This document shows, piece after piece, positions 11,393 through 22,660 of a DNA stretch of 64,000 bases. Under the pieces are notes generated by a model. That model saw only the letters and a list, made by a program, of their open reading frames with translations, made no database searches and was not told the DNA's origin. Position numbers and translations under genes: made by a program. Source of the DNA: Citrus sinensis (taxonomy: Eukaryota > Streptophyta > Magnoliopsida > Sapindales > Rutaceae); assembly GCF_022201045.2 (NCBI RefSeq), contig NC_068560.1, positions 34,373,001 through 34,437,000 of the forward strand, written 5' to 3'. How positions within the stretch are numbered: the stretch's first letter is position 1; the number at the start of each line of letters is the position of its first letter.

Positions 11393-13734
11393 ATGCGGTT
11401 GCCGGCGGCGAGGAGCGGCGGAGGTCTGGGCATCGCCGCCATGTCTTACATCTTAATAGACTACCTGCGCCACCTGTCTCCGGCATGGCACGCGCGCTTG
11501 CAGCCGGTGCTCTGGACCGTACTGGCTCTGATCGCCATCACACGTGTCCCCTATTACAGGCACTGGACCGCCGAGTTCCGGGCGGCAATTCCATTCGTGG
11601 GTTCAATGATTTTCATGCTATCTGCTCTTCTCTTCGAGGCTCTCTCCGTTCGCTTCGCTACTGCAGTGCTTGGCCTTGATTGGCACAGGTAACTGTGCTG
11701 TACATAAAGATATAAATCTTTTGTGGTTTGTTTGATTCTGCTGGTCAGTTTTATATTTTAATTCTTTTTGGATCTAATAATGTTGCGAGGCAGCCTCTAT
11801 TGTAGAATGGAAGTGATGACCAAGGAACTTATCATTTTGTTTTTCCTTAATCATCTTTCAAAATCCATATTTACTGGTGAACTTAGCTCAAAAGTACTGA
11901 TGACCAAGGAACTTAACATTTTCTTAATTGTCAAATCATTGTAGCTTTAATGTCCCTGTATTCATCACAAACCGTATGGAACATTTATGACTTTAAATCT
12001 GGTGTTGATTAATGTGTAATGTTCAAATGAATTATCTTCTGCATCTCTAGGTTTTTCTACTTCCCTTGAGTTGAGAGACAATACGTTTCAGTTTTTAGCT
12101 ATTTCATCTTTGAGTATCACCAATGCTTTAAAAACAGGACTATTGATTGGCTTGGCAATGTGCAACAGTGATACAGATCCTCTGCCTGATACTGGTCAGT
12201 GGTTGCTCCTGGCATTAAATGAGAAACTTCCTGGAACAATAGTCCAAATATTGAGAGCTCGTATCATTGGGCTGCACCACTTTCTGATGTTGTTTATGAT
12301 GCTGGCTTTCTCTGTACTATTTGACTCTGTAGAAGCTCCTGGCCTTGGGCTAGGTGCAAGGTATATGTTCACTATGGCAGTCGGCCGCCTCCTTCGGGCC
12401 ATAACATTTGTATCTACCATTCTGCCATCAGCCCGGCCTTGGTGCGTTTCAGCAAGGTTTAGAGTCCCCGCGTACCCTCATTACTGGGCACAGAAATATT
12501 ATGTGCCTTATGCTTCAGATGCCAGTGCTATTCGTCAGATTATAAATCAGGATATGGCTTATGGTATGTGTTGCTTATCAAATTCAATTTGTGTTGTCTC
12601 CTTGGCTGTCTGGATTTAGTGTCTGAGTATCTTCATTTTTTGCTGGGAGTCTGGGACCCCAATTGGATGTGCTGCTGAGTGCTCGGTCAGCTTCTGTTTT
12701 GTGTTGATACTCTTTTGTTTTCCATTCGGCTCCTCTCCTTCATTTCTTCCAACTGAACATGGACTTAGGATTTAGGTAATGGATGATGTTCAATGGCCCT
12801 ATACTGACCACTATAATTCAACTGATAAAAGCAAAATATTCTGATTATCAAGTGCTTGTGGCTCATGCCAGATGAAATAGATTCAAGATTCCTAACTGTC
12901 TTTTCTAGATAGACTAAACTTTACTGATGAAATATGACAGTACCTATCTTATATGAGGCATTTGTTCTTCAATATGATGTGCTATCCTAAATTCATATTA
13001 AGTTTGTCTCAATGACTGGAAGGGTCCTGTTAACACCTCTATTATCTTTTTCAGCTGATGTTGGTAATTATCCGAGTGACTATCGACTGGATTGGGGTTC
13101 AATGAGTTTCTTAATTGACTTCCTGCGACCGACTGCATCAGAAGGATCTTCATGGTTCAGTCTGCTGAAGAAAGCTGGTGGTGGCTGCAATGACCTTATA
13201 TACAGTGGTCACATGCTTGTTGCTGTACTGACAGCTATGGCTTGGACGGTATTCATACAAATCCATTGCCAAGCAATGAGAATAAATGACTAATTACATA
13301 CTCTTATCAGCCTTTGTTTCTTAAAATGATTGCAGGAGGCTTACGGAGGCTTTAGCTCGGCTCTCGTATGGCTGCTTGTAATGCACAGTGCCCAGAGAGA
13401 AGTTCGGGAACGCCACCACTACTCTGTGGACTGCATTGTGGCAATATACGTAGGCATCCTCCTCTGGAAGATGACAGGTTTTATCTGGCCACTCAAGGAT
13501 GCATCCAAGAGTAAACGGCTCAACAAACTTGATAAAATCCAAAGTAGACTACTCCAAGCCGCTAAAGACTCGGACATGGACAAGGTAACCGAGCTTCTCA
13601 AAGAAGTTGAGCCAGGCGGTCAAGAAACCCAAAACAAAGGCCCCATCAAGGGCCTGTGGTTGTTTGCATGCGCCATAATTTTCTTTGCACTCACCATTGT
13701 TGTACTCGCCTTCACGTTGACGAGCGATGGATGA
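11393..13734 (+). CDS. PLM: Sphingomyelin-synthase-like membrane protein, PHLOEM UNLOADING MODULATOR type
   Basis: Four exons: 11393-11688, 12169-12563, 13055-13248 and 13336-13734, giving 427 residues starting MRLPAARSGGG. The protein is multi-pass. The third exon ends in YSGHMLVAVLTAMAWT and the fourth carries RERHHYSVDCIVAIYVGILLW. These are the two His/Asp signature regions of the lipid phosphatase-like sphingomyelin synthase / inositol-phosphorylceramide synthase domain (His in GH, and HH plus SVD). The C-terminal tail has a charged segment (KSKRLNKLDKIQSRLLQ) and a last hydrophobic helix. From memory the Arabidopsis relative At1g43580 (PLM) affects sphingolipid make-up and plasmodesmata in phloem unloading. 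Its exact reaction is unsettled. Acceptor 12169 was chosen because it rebuilds LDWHSDTDPLPDTGQW. An in-frame alternative at 12076 exists (see findings). Confidence 0.88.
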
Positions 13735-13996
13735 TTTTTTTTCCGATCTGGACATTGTTGTATTTCTATGTAGTGCAACATTTTGTTAACGGGGAAAGGT
13801 TTTGATTTTTATGCTGCCAGAAATGGTGTTGGGAGTAAGACAATTTTAGCAGACAATTTTAGCGGCATAACAATTAACACGTTGATACAAAGGATGACTT
13901 GTAGCTGTATTATGTGACCTTTAGGTAGCTCCTTGGCTTTTTTTCTGTTGCTTGGGCTTCTTATTTGGATGATGATTGGATCCTTGAAATTATGTT

Positions 13997-14369
13997 TGAG
14001 TTGGACTATTGGCACCCCTCTCATCTCCTATAAAATCTCATTTTTAGTTATATTCAAATATTTTTTTTTTTAAATACACTTTTCTAAGTTCTTAATTTTC
14101 ATTTGATTTGTTTTATTATTAAAACTCAAAGTATTATTGTGCTATTTTTTTATATTTTTAATTTTATTATTAATCTACACACAAATTAAAAAGTTATATG
14201 AGTGATAAGTTTTTTAGTGTTAATTATTGGCTGAAATAACACATATTTCAAATTATAATTTCAAAGTAATTTTAAGTATAAAAATATTTAATCAATAAGA
14301 AATCAAAAGAGAATAATAGATTATTTTAAATTTGTATAATTTATTTTAGTTAAATAGGAAGTAACACAT

Positions 14370-14401
<32 letters not shown>

Positions 14402-14538
14402 TAAAAGGATTGATTATAAATTAAGTAATTTGTTGGAAAAAAAATCTTTATGTGTTTAATTTTTAATTGTCCTTAATTGTTATTTTATTTAAAGTGGGGT
14501 TTTGTAAGAAAAATGTAGGGATGCCAATAGCTCCACTC
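13997..14538. mobile_element. Non-autonomous TIR element, copy A (542 bp)
   Basis: The left end reads GAGTTGGACTATTGGCACC and the reverse complement of the right end reads GAGTGGAGCTATTGGCATCC. These are inverted repeats of roughly 20 bases with a few mismatches. The direct repeat ATTATGTT flanks both sides (13989-13996 and 14539-14546). A second copy with the same termini and similar subterminal sequence lies at 61900-62787. No transposase frame is present. The 8-9 base target duplication fits hAT or Mutator-like elements. The superfamily is not settled. Confidence 0.75.
14368..14402. repeat. Compound microsatellite (CA)n(TA)n
   Basis: A run of CA dinucleotides passes directly into TA dinucleotides. 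It sits inside TIR element copy A. Confidence 0.85.
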
Positions 14539-14736
14539 ATTATGTTCTTATTTATTTTTCAATATTTATTATGAATCCTTTTGTCAACTCCTTTTATGAC
14601 CATTTTATCAGTTTTGTATATAAACATCTAAATCATGAAAAATAGTCATAGTTATGTTTAAAGGAAAAAGTAAAAGAAAAATTAGTTGAAAGAAAAATTA
14701 ATTACATTCACCAGATGAATTTCAAAATAAAAATGC

Positions 14737-14742
14737 CACGTG
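14737..14742. promoter_or_regulatory. G-box (CACGTG) upstream of the thioredoxin y gene
   Basis: A perfect CACGTG in the context GCCACGTGGG lies about 350 bases before the start codon. G-boxes of this form bind bZIP and bHLH factors in light and ABA responses and are common in plastid-protein promoters. Function here is inferred from position only. Confidence 0.45.
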
Positions 14743-15095
14743 GGATTAAAATTCTCCAAAAACAAAAGGCTGAACACTCTTTTGCAAGGAAAAAAGAAAA
14801 AAAAAGTTCAGAAGCAGATATTCTTCAGAGCTTAAACGAGAGTCTTTTGCAACCGTCCGATATAAACACAACAGAAAATTTCCAACCATCTGACGACTCA
14901 CAATACGCCGATCTAGTGAATTATCCTACTATCTGCCCAGCAAATTCATGCCGCGGTTATCTATGTCGCCTCCGCATTGCACCTACCAAATAAACAGATT
15001 CTTTTTCCCCTCCAAACCTGTTGCTCTCTGTCGATTACATCCAAAATACAGAGCTAAAATATTTATTTTAGGAAAAAGTTTGACAGTCAATTGCA

Positions 15096-16520
15096 ATGGC
15101 GATTTCTTTGACGGCGTCTACAATTCCTTCATTAAATGCAAAAGTGTCCGCTAGCAGTTCATCAAAACTCTCTCGGCTGTCTTCTCTGCAATTCCCCGTG
15201 CAGTTGCGCCGCCTTCGAATTTCTAACGGCTCGAGAACTTCATCTTCCTCCAAACGTCGCTTACTGCCAGTGGTACTCTTTGATTGTTCTTTGTTTTGAG
15301 TAGTTTTTAATTAATATTTGTTTACGAGTTCCTTAATTGAAATAATTACTTTCGGTAGGTTGAAGCGAAGAAGCAAACATTTTCGTCACTTGATGATTTG
15401 CTGCAGAAATCTGACAAGCCTGTGTTGGTTGACTTCTATGCCACCTGGTAATTTTCATCCTTCGCTCAAGAAAATTTTAACATTGTATAATGAACATCAA
15501 GTTGATTACTTAGGCTATATTTTTTACTTAATTTTAATAACAAAGTAGCTAAATTGTTTGGTGAGCATTCTTTTTACGACAGCTAATGTTGATTGCCTAG
15601 CCACTTGCCTATACTTGTCAGCCAGTAATTTCATTCCACAGCTTGTGATTTTGTCTTTGTCTTGTTTGTTAACAGTTACCATCTAGTGTTTGCACTTCAA
15701 GTTTGTTAAAAGGTTTTATAAATTGAAACATAGACAACTCATGATATGGTTTGCAGGTGTGGTCCTTGTCAGTACATGGCTCCTATCCTCAATGAAGTTG
15801 GTGCTGCTCTGAAAGATAAGATTCAGGTGGTCAAAATTGATACTGAGAAGTACCCTCAGATCGCTGATACATACAGAATAGAGGCCTTGCCAACTTTCAT
15901 TCTATTTAAGGACGGGAAACCTTCTGATCGCTTCGTAAGTCAATTTAATATTGCTTTTTTTGTTTTCCTTACAATTTATTTGTGCATCTTTACAAAATCA
16001 TTGTTTATTCTCTGTGAAAATGCATTAAAGTGTCAAGTGACTACTATGAATAACCTGAAGATCCTCTCTTTCCCATGCCTGTAAATTTTGGTGTTGATAT
16101 TTGGATTTGGAAATTCTTTTCAAGCATTGTCTTTCACTTTATTGGATTCCGCTATAATCGATGTGTAGCTCTGGCCTCTGAGGGTTATCCAATATTCCAA
16201 AGTTTGTTGCTAGGCCTGGGATATTTCCTTTACACAAATAGTATCGTCATCAATAACTTATGCATTTTTTTGTTTGAGCCACTGGTGTATTTTTGACTCA
16301 GTTAACTGGCATCAGCAGTATGCGCATATTGTCATTGTATGATTCTTTTTCGCTTTTCGGTTACTTTTTCTGGTAGCTGTTGCCACAGGTTAGTTCTTTC
16401 ATATGCCTGTGGACATTAAGTTCAATAACAATCCTGATGGTTGATTGTTTTCAGGAGGGTGCTTTTACTAAAGATCAGCTTATCCAACGCATTGAGAATT
16501 CATTGAGCGTCAAGCAATAG
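15096..16520 (+). CDS. TRXY: Thioredoxin y, chloroplastic
   Basis: Four exons: 15096-15272, 15359-15447, 15757-15934 and 16455-16520 (169 residues). The N-terminal ~60 residues are rich in Ser, Arg and Lys with hardly any acidic residues, typical of a plastid transit peptide. The mature domain begins near KKQTFSSLDDLL. The active-site WCGPC is split by an intron: TG of the Trp codon ends the second exon and the final G starts the third. The cis-Pro stretch is ALPTFILFKDGKPSDRF, and the protein ends FTKDQLIQRIENSLSVKQ. The y-type thioredoxins reduce plastid peroxiredoxin Q and methionine sulfoxide reductase B. The length fits the family. Neighbours (PLM type, UGT80B type, SDG41) match the Arabidopsis TRXY2 locus from memory. 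Confidence 0.93.
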
Positions 16521-17655
16521 TTGTGGTGAGCTCTAGTTTTTATTTATTTCTACTTTTGAGTCTGCCCCAATGAGTCTATGTCCTCAAAGAGCCCTTTTAA
16601 TTGCCATTCTCCTGTTGGCTCACTCTCTGCTATTTTTTATGTTTTGCAGTTTCTCAGGTTCTACCAGGAAACCAATGTAATCAAGTTGTTAGATTGGAAT
16701 ATTGAATTCAGTAAACAGGGAATTCACAAGGAAATTGTCTTTTCGTTTCTTTCCATTTTTTATTTTCGAATCTCTTGTATTTTTACCTAAATTTTATGAC
16801 CTATTTTTTTTAGGTTATGCTGCTGATTTTTTTAAAATAAAAAATTTTGATGACCTACTATATTGAAATTTTGGTGTGAATTCATCATGTTAATGGTGCT
16901 GTCATGGCAGTTTCTGTGTCTCTTTAGTTTGTTCAACGATCTTGGTCTGCAGTATAGTGGATGACTACTGACTAGTAATAAGGGCCCACGCGACACAGTA
17001 AAGGGCATATAAGATCCTCCAGAATGACCAATGCTTTTCAAGTTTCTTGACTCTAAATAATATACATTTTAATTAAGGTTGTAGATTTCAAGTATAATGC
17101 ATTGCGATATCATCGCTTTATCTATATTTTCCCTGTTTGAATAATATAATTATAAATTTTTATATAAATTTATTTTATATAAATTGATATGATATAATTA
17201 AATTAAATATTTTTTATTTATAATATTTATTTTTATTTTTTAAAATTTTTTTAATTAATGAATTAATATCAAATCAGTTTGTCCAAACTTATTTTTACAA
17301 AAATTGATGATTGTGTCTTATAGGCTCATAATTTGCGGGGAAGGAAATTGTAGGCTTTTGTTTTTGTTGTTGTGTTTTTTTTTTTTTTTCCGGTTTTTAT
17401 GAAAACCAATTGAGTGAAAAAGCTATTAGCTATCTAATGAACTGGTGTTACTAAAACAACCCTGATTGGTGTCAACGCTGAATTAATAATAGCGGTGAGC
17501 AAGGGGGGTAGGGTCGTCTATTAAATGAGATTATACCATATACCGTCCCGGTGAGAAATTGCCAAACCTCGAGGGAGGTAAGCGATATTACCCTTTCCTA
17601 TTCTACTTATCGACTCCTTCTCTAGCATCGGCTGATCAGCAACGGGGAGTTGGAA
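16521..17655. other. Intergenic stretch between thioredoxin y and SDG41
   Basis: Begins with the thioredoxin y 3' UTR. 17140-17270 is almost pure A/T. The last ~150 bases before the SDG41 start are more balanced and should hold its promoter and leader. No additional gene is supported. Confidence 0.6.
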
Positions 17656-19874
17656 ATGGAAATGCGTGCGAGTGAGGAAATAAGGCAAGGTGAAGACATA
17701 ACGCCACCATTATTTCCTCTCACTTTCGCATTTCACGACTCTTTACTCGACGGTCACTGTTCGTCTTGCTTCTCTCCACTTCCTAGTTGCTGCTCCTCCC
17801 TCCCCCTCTCCTCCGCCGAACTCCGCGCCGCTCTCCACCTCCTCCACTCCCCTCTTCCCACAACCTCTCTTCCTCCTCCTCCTCGTCTCTTCGGCTTACT
17901 CACCAACCGAGATAAGCTAATGTCTTCCTCCGACTCCGATGTTGCGTCCAAAATTCGAGAAGGAGCGAGGGAGATGGCGAGAGCGAGAGGGAATTTGTCC
18001 GACGACGTCGCTTGGGAGGAGGCTGCGTTGTGTCTGGTGATGACCAATGCCGTTGAGGTGCAGGATGATAAGACAGGGCGTATTTTAGGTATCGCCGTGT
18101 ACGATAAGGATTTCTCTTGGATCAATCACAGCTGTTCTCCCAACGCTTGTTACCGCTTCTCGCTTTCTGAGCCAAATGCTCCGTCGTTTCGCGATGAAAA
18201 GAAAAAGCGGATTGCTCCTCACGTTGTTTTCGACAGCACTGAGGCTGAAACTCAAGTAAAGTCCCAACTATGTTGAAATTTTTTTGAATTTTTTAACTGA
18301 CTTGAGCAAGTCGATAATTGATTTGATGCAGGGAAAGAGTGATGTTTGTATCAGTTGTGAATTAAAAGAAGGTTGCTAATGCTAATTGTTGTTCATTTCT
18401 ATATAAATTTTGCACATTGTTTGATTTTTGCATTTCTTAATTTCATTTAATTTTATTTTCAAGGAAGTAAGAGACATGGTCCAAGGATCATTGTAAGGAG
18501 TATTAAGCCAATTAACAAAGGCGAGGAGGTAACTGTTGCTTACACTGATTTGTTGCAACCCAAGGTACTACATTCCATTTAAAATCAGCTGATCAGGCAT
18601 GTGTTTTATTTGATAATTTTGCATAATTCTACATTGTTCAAACCAATTTTATTTTGTTCAGGGAATGAGGCAATCAGAGTTGTGGTCAAAGTATCAATTT
18701 GTCTGCCACTGTAGGAGATGCTCTGCATCACCCCCAAGTTATGTAGATATGGCCTTAGAGGTAAAAACTTTATGTAAATTGTCCGCGGGAAGATCTCAGT
18801 TGCAAACGAGTGGTATGACAAGTATTGAACTCTCGAGGGCTTTTTTTGTTCTTTCCCCAGGAAACCTTTTCTTCAAATCCCGAGTTTTCGAGCTTGAGTT
18901 CTGATTACAACTTCCTCAAGGACGAGGCAAATCAAAAGTTGACTGATTGGATGGATGAAGTTACATCTGAATATCTATTAGTTGGTGATCCTGAATCTTG
19001 CTGCCAGAAGCTGGAGAACATCCTTACCCAAGGTCTGCAGGGTGAGCTGTTAGAATCCGAAAAAGTGAAAATACAGCTAAATTTGAGGTTGCATCCCCTG
19101 CACCATCTCTCACTGAATGCCTATACAACACTGGCATCTGCATATAAAATCCGTTCAATTGACTTATTAGCTCTCAATTCTGACATTGATGGACAGCAAT
19201 TGGACGCTTTTGATATGAGCAGGACAAGTGCCGCATACTCATTCCTGCTTGCTGGTGCGACTGACCATTTGTTCCGATCTGAGTCATCTCTGATTGCAGC
19301 ATCTGCAAATTTCTGGGCAAGTGCAGGGGAGTCCTTGTTAACTCTTGCTAGAAGCCCAGGGTGGAAATTATTTGTGAAACCGGAATCACCTATGTCAACC
19401 TCATCCCCTGAGAATCATGAATGCTCCAACTGCTCGCAAGTGGACAGATTTCAAGTGAATCCATTTCTTAGTCAATCTCAAAATGCCGATTTCCAGATCA
19501 TATGTAATGAGTTTCTTGCTTGCATCACTAATATGACACGAAAAGTTTGGGGTTTTCTTATAAGTGGATGTGGGTACCTGCAAATGTTGAAAGATCCCAT
19601 TGATTTTAGCTGGCTTCGGCAGTCTTCCAATTTGTGCCACACCCCATGCTGCAGTGATGAGGAATCCAATAAGGAAACCGAGTATCAAGAAAACATTTGC
19701 AGAAGGGTAATGCAGCGGTGTGATGGTAAAGAAAGGATTACTATCTTTCAGCTTGGTGTTCATTGTATAGCTTATGGAGGATATTTAGCAAATATATGTT
19801 ATGGTCCGAATTCCCATTGGCCTTGTAAAATTAAAAATGTTGTACAAAACGAAGAGAAATCGGTTCATTGTTGA
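17656..19874 (+). CDS. SDG41: SET DOMAIN GROUP 41-like protein
   Basis: Five exons: 17656-18255, 18332-18371, 18464-18564, 18662-18760 and 18861-19874 (617 residues). The first ATG in frame is 17656 and a second lies two codons later. The SET core is visible as NHSCSPNACYRF (about residues 157-168) and GEEVTVAYTDLLQPK (about 232-246), followed by a post-SET-type cluster CHCRRC (about 262-267). The long last exon encodes a mostly helical C-terminal region like that of SMYD-type SET proteins. Substrates of this class are uncertain: the relatives are grouped with protein-lysine methyltransferases, and no histone target is proven for SDG41. The second exon uses a weak donor (GTTGCT). The C-terminus is the least certain part of the model. 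Confidence 0.85.
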
Positions 19875-21109
19875 AAGAATTTTCAATTTTCCTTGCCAGT
19901 TAAATTTTAAAGAACTATATGTGAAAGCGCCACTAGAAATGACTAATATGTTTAATGTGCCATGGCCATGCTTTGCGAGATCCTTAATATGAAATTCTCC
20001 TCTAAATCGCATATGAAGGAAGATGAATAGATGATCAAAAGCGCTAGTCAGACATAAGAGGTCGTGAAATGGGCATGGGCCATGACTATTTTGTATCGAA
20101 AACAGAATAATTCCAATTCACACCTTTAAGTACACCAACGCGGTTCGGGGAGTCCAACTTCAAGAGTAATGCACCGATTTTTTTTCCAAAAAAAAAAAAA
20201 AAAAAATTGTTACAATCCACCTGTACATTAATCTACTGGAAGCCTATATGCATACATTTTATATAACATAATTTCAGATTTGGAAATCCACCCTTATATA
20301 CCACTGCGATTCAAATCCAATGTAATGCAGTGATGTTAGAACTGAATTTTACTTGGACAATTTTTAGTTACACTCTGAAATTTATTTTCCATTGACAAAA
20401 AAAAACTAATTGTTAGAGTTTTGGATCATCTAAATTGTTAGACAGAAATTAAGTCTATGCTGTCTCACAACTTCTTTATTGAATACGAAACAAGTGTGCG
20501 TACATAAATGTATTTCCATGTTTATGATTTTCTATATCACTACTTTAATCACAATTCAATTTTTTTCTGTAAATTTTTTATACTATTTCAAGAGATTTGA
20601 TTGCCAGTGTAAGCTAACCAATAAACAACAATATTACTCGTCAAAAAAAGAACAAATAACAATATCGAATGGAAAGTTTTCTATCACAAGCACACATATG
20701 TGAGGCGAATGTAATGTTCTTCCAGAAAAGCTTTTGGTGACCTCTCAGTAGGCTAAACAAAGCATTAATATTTCATGTGATGCCTGTATGGTCTGTTTCA
20801 ATTGATATAAGAAGTATCAATGATTTGGAGGTGCTGTTGCTTAATGAATTAAGCTCCTTCATACACGTTGTAATTGGGGATTGTAGCTTCTCCTTACGTG
20901 TATGGTGGAGCTGGAAGCATGTGGCCTCAATGGAACCCAAATCTCCTTCATTAGTGTCAAAACAATTTAGTTGTTGAATCAATTAGCACTCATTAGTGTC
21001 CGAAGTTTCTAATTGCACAAAAATTAACTAAAATGGAATACTAGTGTTAAGCTTATCCAACAATTTAGCTCAAGTGATTAATTTAATTAAACTTACGTGT
21101 CATTATTTT

Positions 21110-21240
21110 TTTTGGTCTGTGATCACTCAATTTTAATATTAATTTTGAACCCCTTCCAATCAAACATGAACAGTTGGCCTTACCTCGATCCTACAGACTC
21201 GAACCTCTGGTTGTAACATGACATAAAATCAAGCAAATCA
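21110..21240 (-). mobile_element. Possible tRNA-derived SINE relic
   Basis: Read on the minus strand it contains AACCAGAGGTTCGAGTCTG, with a good B-box core GGTTCGAGTC. The A box and tail are not clear. This is weak evidence and is listed so the similarity is not lost. Confidence 0.3.
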
Positions 21241-21959
21241 AGAGGGGTCTTAATTAAACGTTAGAACATTAGGTTACGCAATTGTTAACATCACATTACC
21301 GAATCAATCAGAACCCCACCCATCAAAGTTCATCAACCACACAAACCGATTTTAGTACTTTTCCATCGATCATTATCCTGCCTATAAACGTGGCTGCACG
21401 ATCTTGTTTCCATGGGACCCGTTAATAAGGCAAGTCCATACTCATATTTTAATATACAGCTGCATTGATTTATTAATAGTTTCATCTAATTAGAGGGAAT
21501 ATAATCTGATGCAGTTAAACTTTATATAACCATCAATTACATGTTAGTTCTTTAAAATAAATTTATAAATTTAATAACATTATTTATTTATTATATGATT
21601 GATATAATATTTTAAAGGTATTCTAAAATTTCTCCACCTCTACATATATATATATATGTACACATGTCAAATGACTTATGCCTCTAAGCTTTATTTCCAA
21701 CACCAATGTCTCTAAGCTCCCAACGTTTTGGATTTCAACATTGTTTTTTTTTTTTTTTTAATTTGGATTTGGTCAATCACTATGTTACAACAGTTGCAAT
21801 ACTTTGGATTACCAACAAAAAAATTTATCTTACTTTAAAAGTTGTTTATTACAGTATTTCAATTTTTTCATTATACAAAAATATTTGAGCACCATAAGTC
21901 ATTCTATGATACTGTGTTAAAATCATGACATCAATGCTATAATCAAACATAAGTTATAT

Positions 21960-22660
21960 AATTAAAATATAAGATTTGTGAATTTAATATAAAATTTGTA
22001 AATTAATATTAACTATAAAATAAAATATAAATTTTGAAAATGGAAAAAAAAAACCTTGTAAATGAAAGGTAAAACTAGTTAATATAAAACTAGTAAATTG
22101 ATATATTGTTTGTAAACAAATTAAAAACTTAGAAATATAACATAGAACTAGTAAATTAACATTAAGTACAAAATAAAATATAAAATTCAGAAATTGAAGA
22201 TAACACCTCTAAAGGGAAGGTAGAGTAAGTAAGTTAATAGAAAACTAGTAAGTTGATGTACTTAGGGTAAACAAAATAAAAACTTATAAATATAACATAC
22301 AATTAGGCCAAGTCTCGCTGATGAGCGCTCACGTAATGCCCCAACTACATCTCAAGGAGGCTATTGATATATTATTGGTAAACAACACAAAAACTTACAA
22401 GTATAACACAAAACTAATAAATCAAATTAAGTGTAAAATAAAACATAAATTTTGAAAATAAAACACAAGACTTATAAATAAAATGTAAAACAAGCCAATC
22501 AATATAAGAGTGATAAATTAATGTTTTACCAGTAGACAAAATAAAAATTTACAAATGTAACATAAAACTTATAAATTAATATTAAGTGCAAAATAAAACA
22601 TAAATTTTATATATTACACTTAAAATGTATGAATAGAAGGTAAAATTAGTAACTTAATTT
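21960..22660. repeat. Tandem repeat, unit about 154 bp, four to five degenerate copies
   Basis: The string AAATAAAAYATAAA recurs at about 22017, 22171, 22437 and 22591. The spacings are 154, 266 (an interrupted unit) and 154. Between these anchors the order of sub-blocks repeats: AAACTAGTAAATTGA, then GTAAACAAA...AAAACTTA, then ATATAACAT. The 266-base interval contains a foreign GC-richer insert around 22305-22362. No coding capacity. Confidence 0.75.

Larger units (their letters stand above)
13735..15095. other. Intergenic stretch with a TIR element and the thioredoxin y promoter
   Basis: Holds the 3' end of the PLM-like gene, a transposable element with target duplication at 13997-14538 (listed separately), and then the upstream region of the thioredoxin y gene, including a perfect G-box. 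Nothing else coding was supported. Confidence 0.6.

Noticed and set aside
20773-20982. Overlapping open frames of about 66-69 codons on both strands
   Set aside because: No family similarity, no conserved motif, and both strands are equally open, which is typical of chance.
22318-22325. CTGATGAG, the conserved start of a hammerhead ribozyme core, inside the 154-bp array insert
   Set aside because: The matching GAAA and a closing helix II and III could not be found in the following bases. The next bases run GCGCTCACGTAAT, so the core is incomplete.
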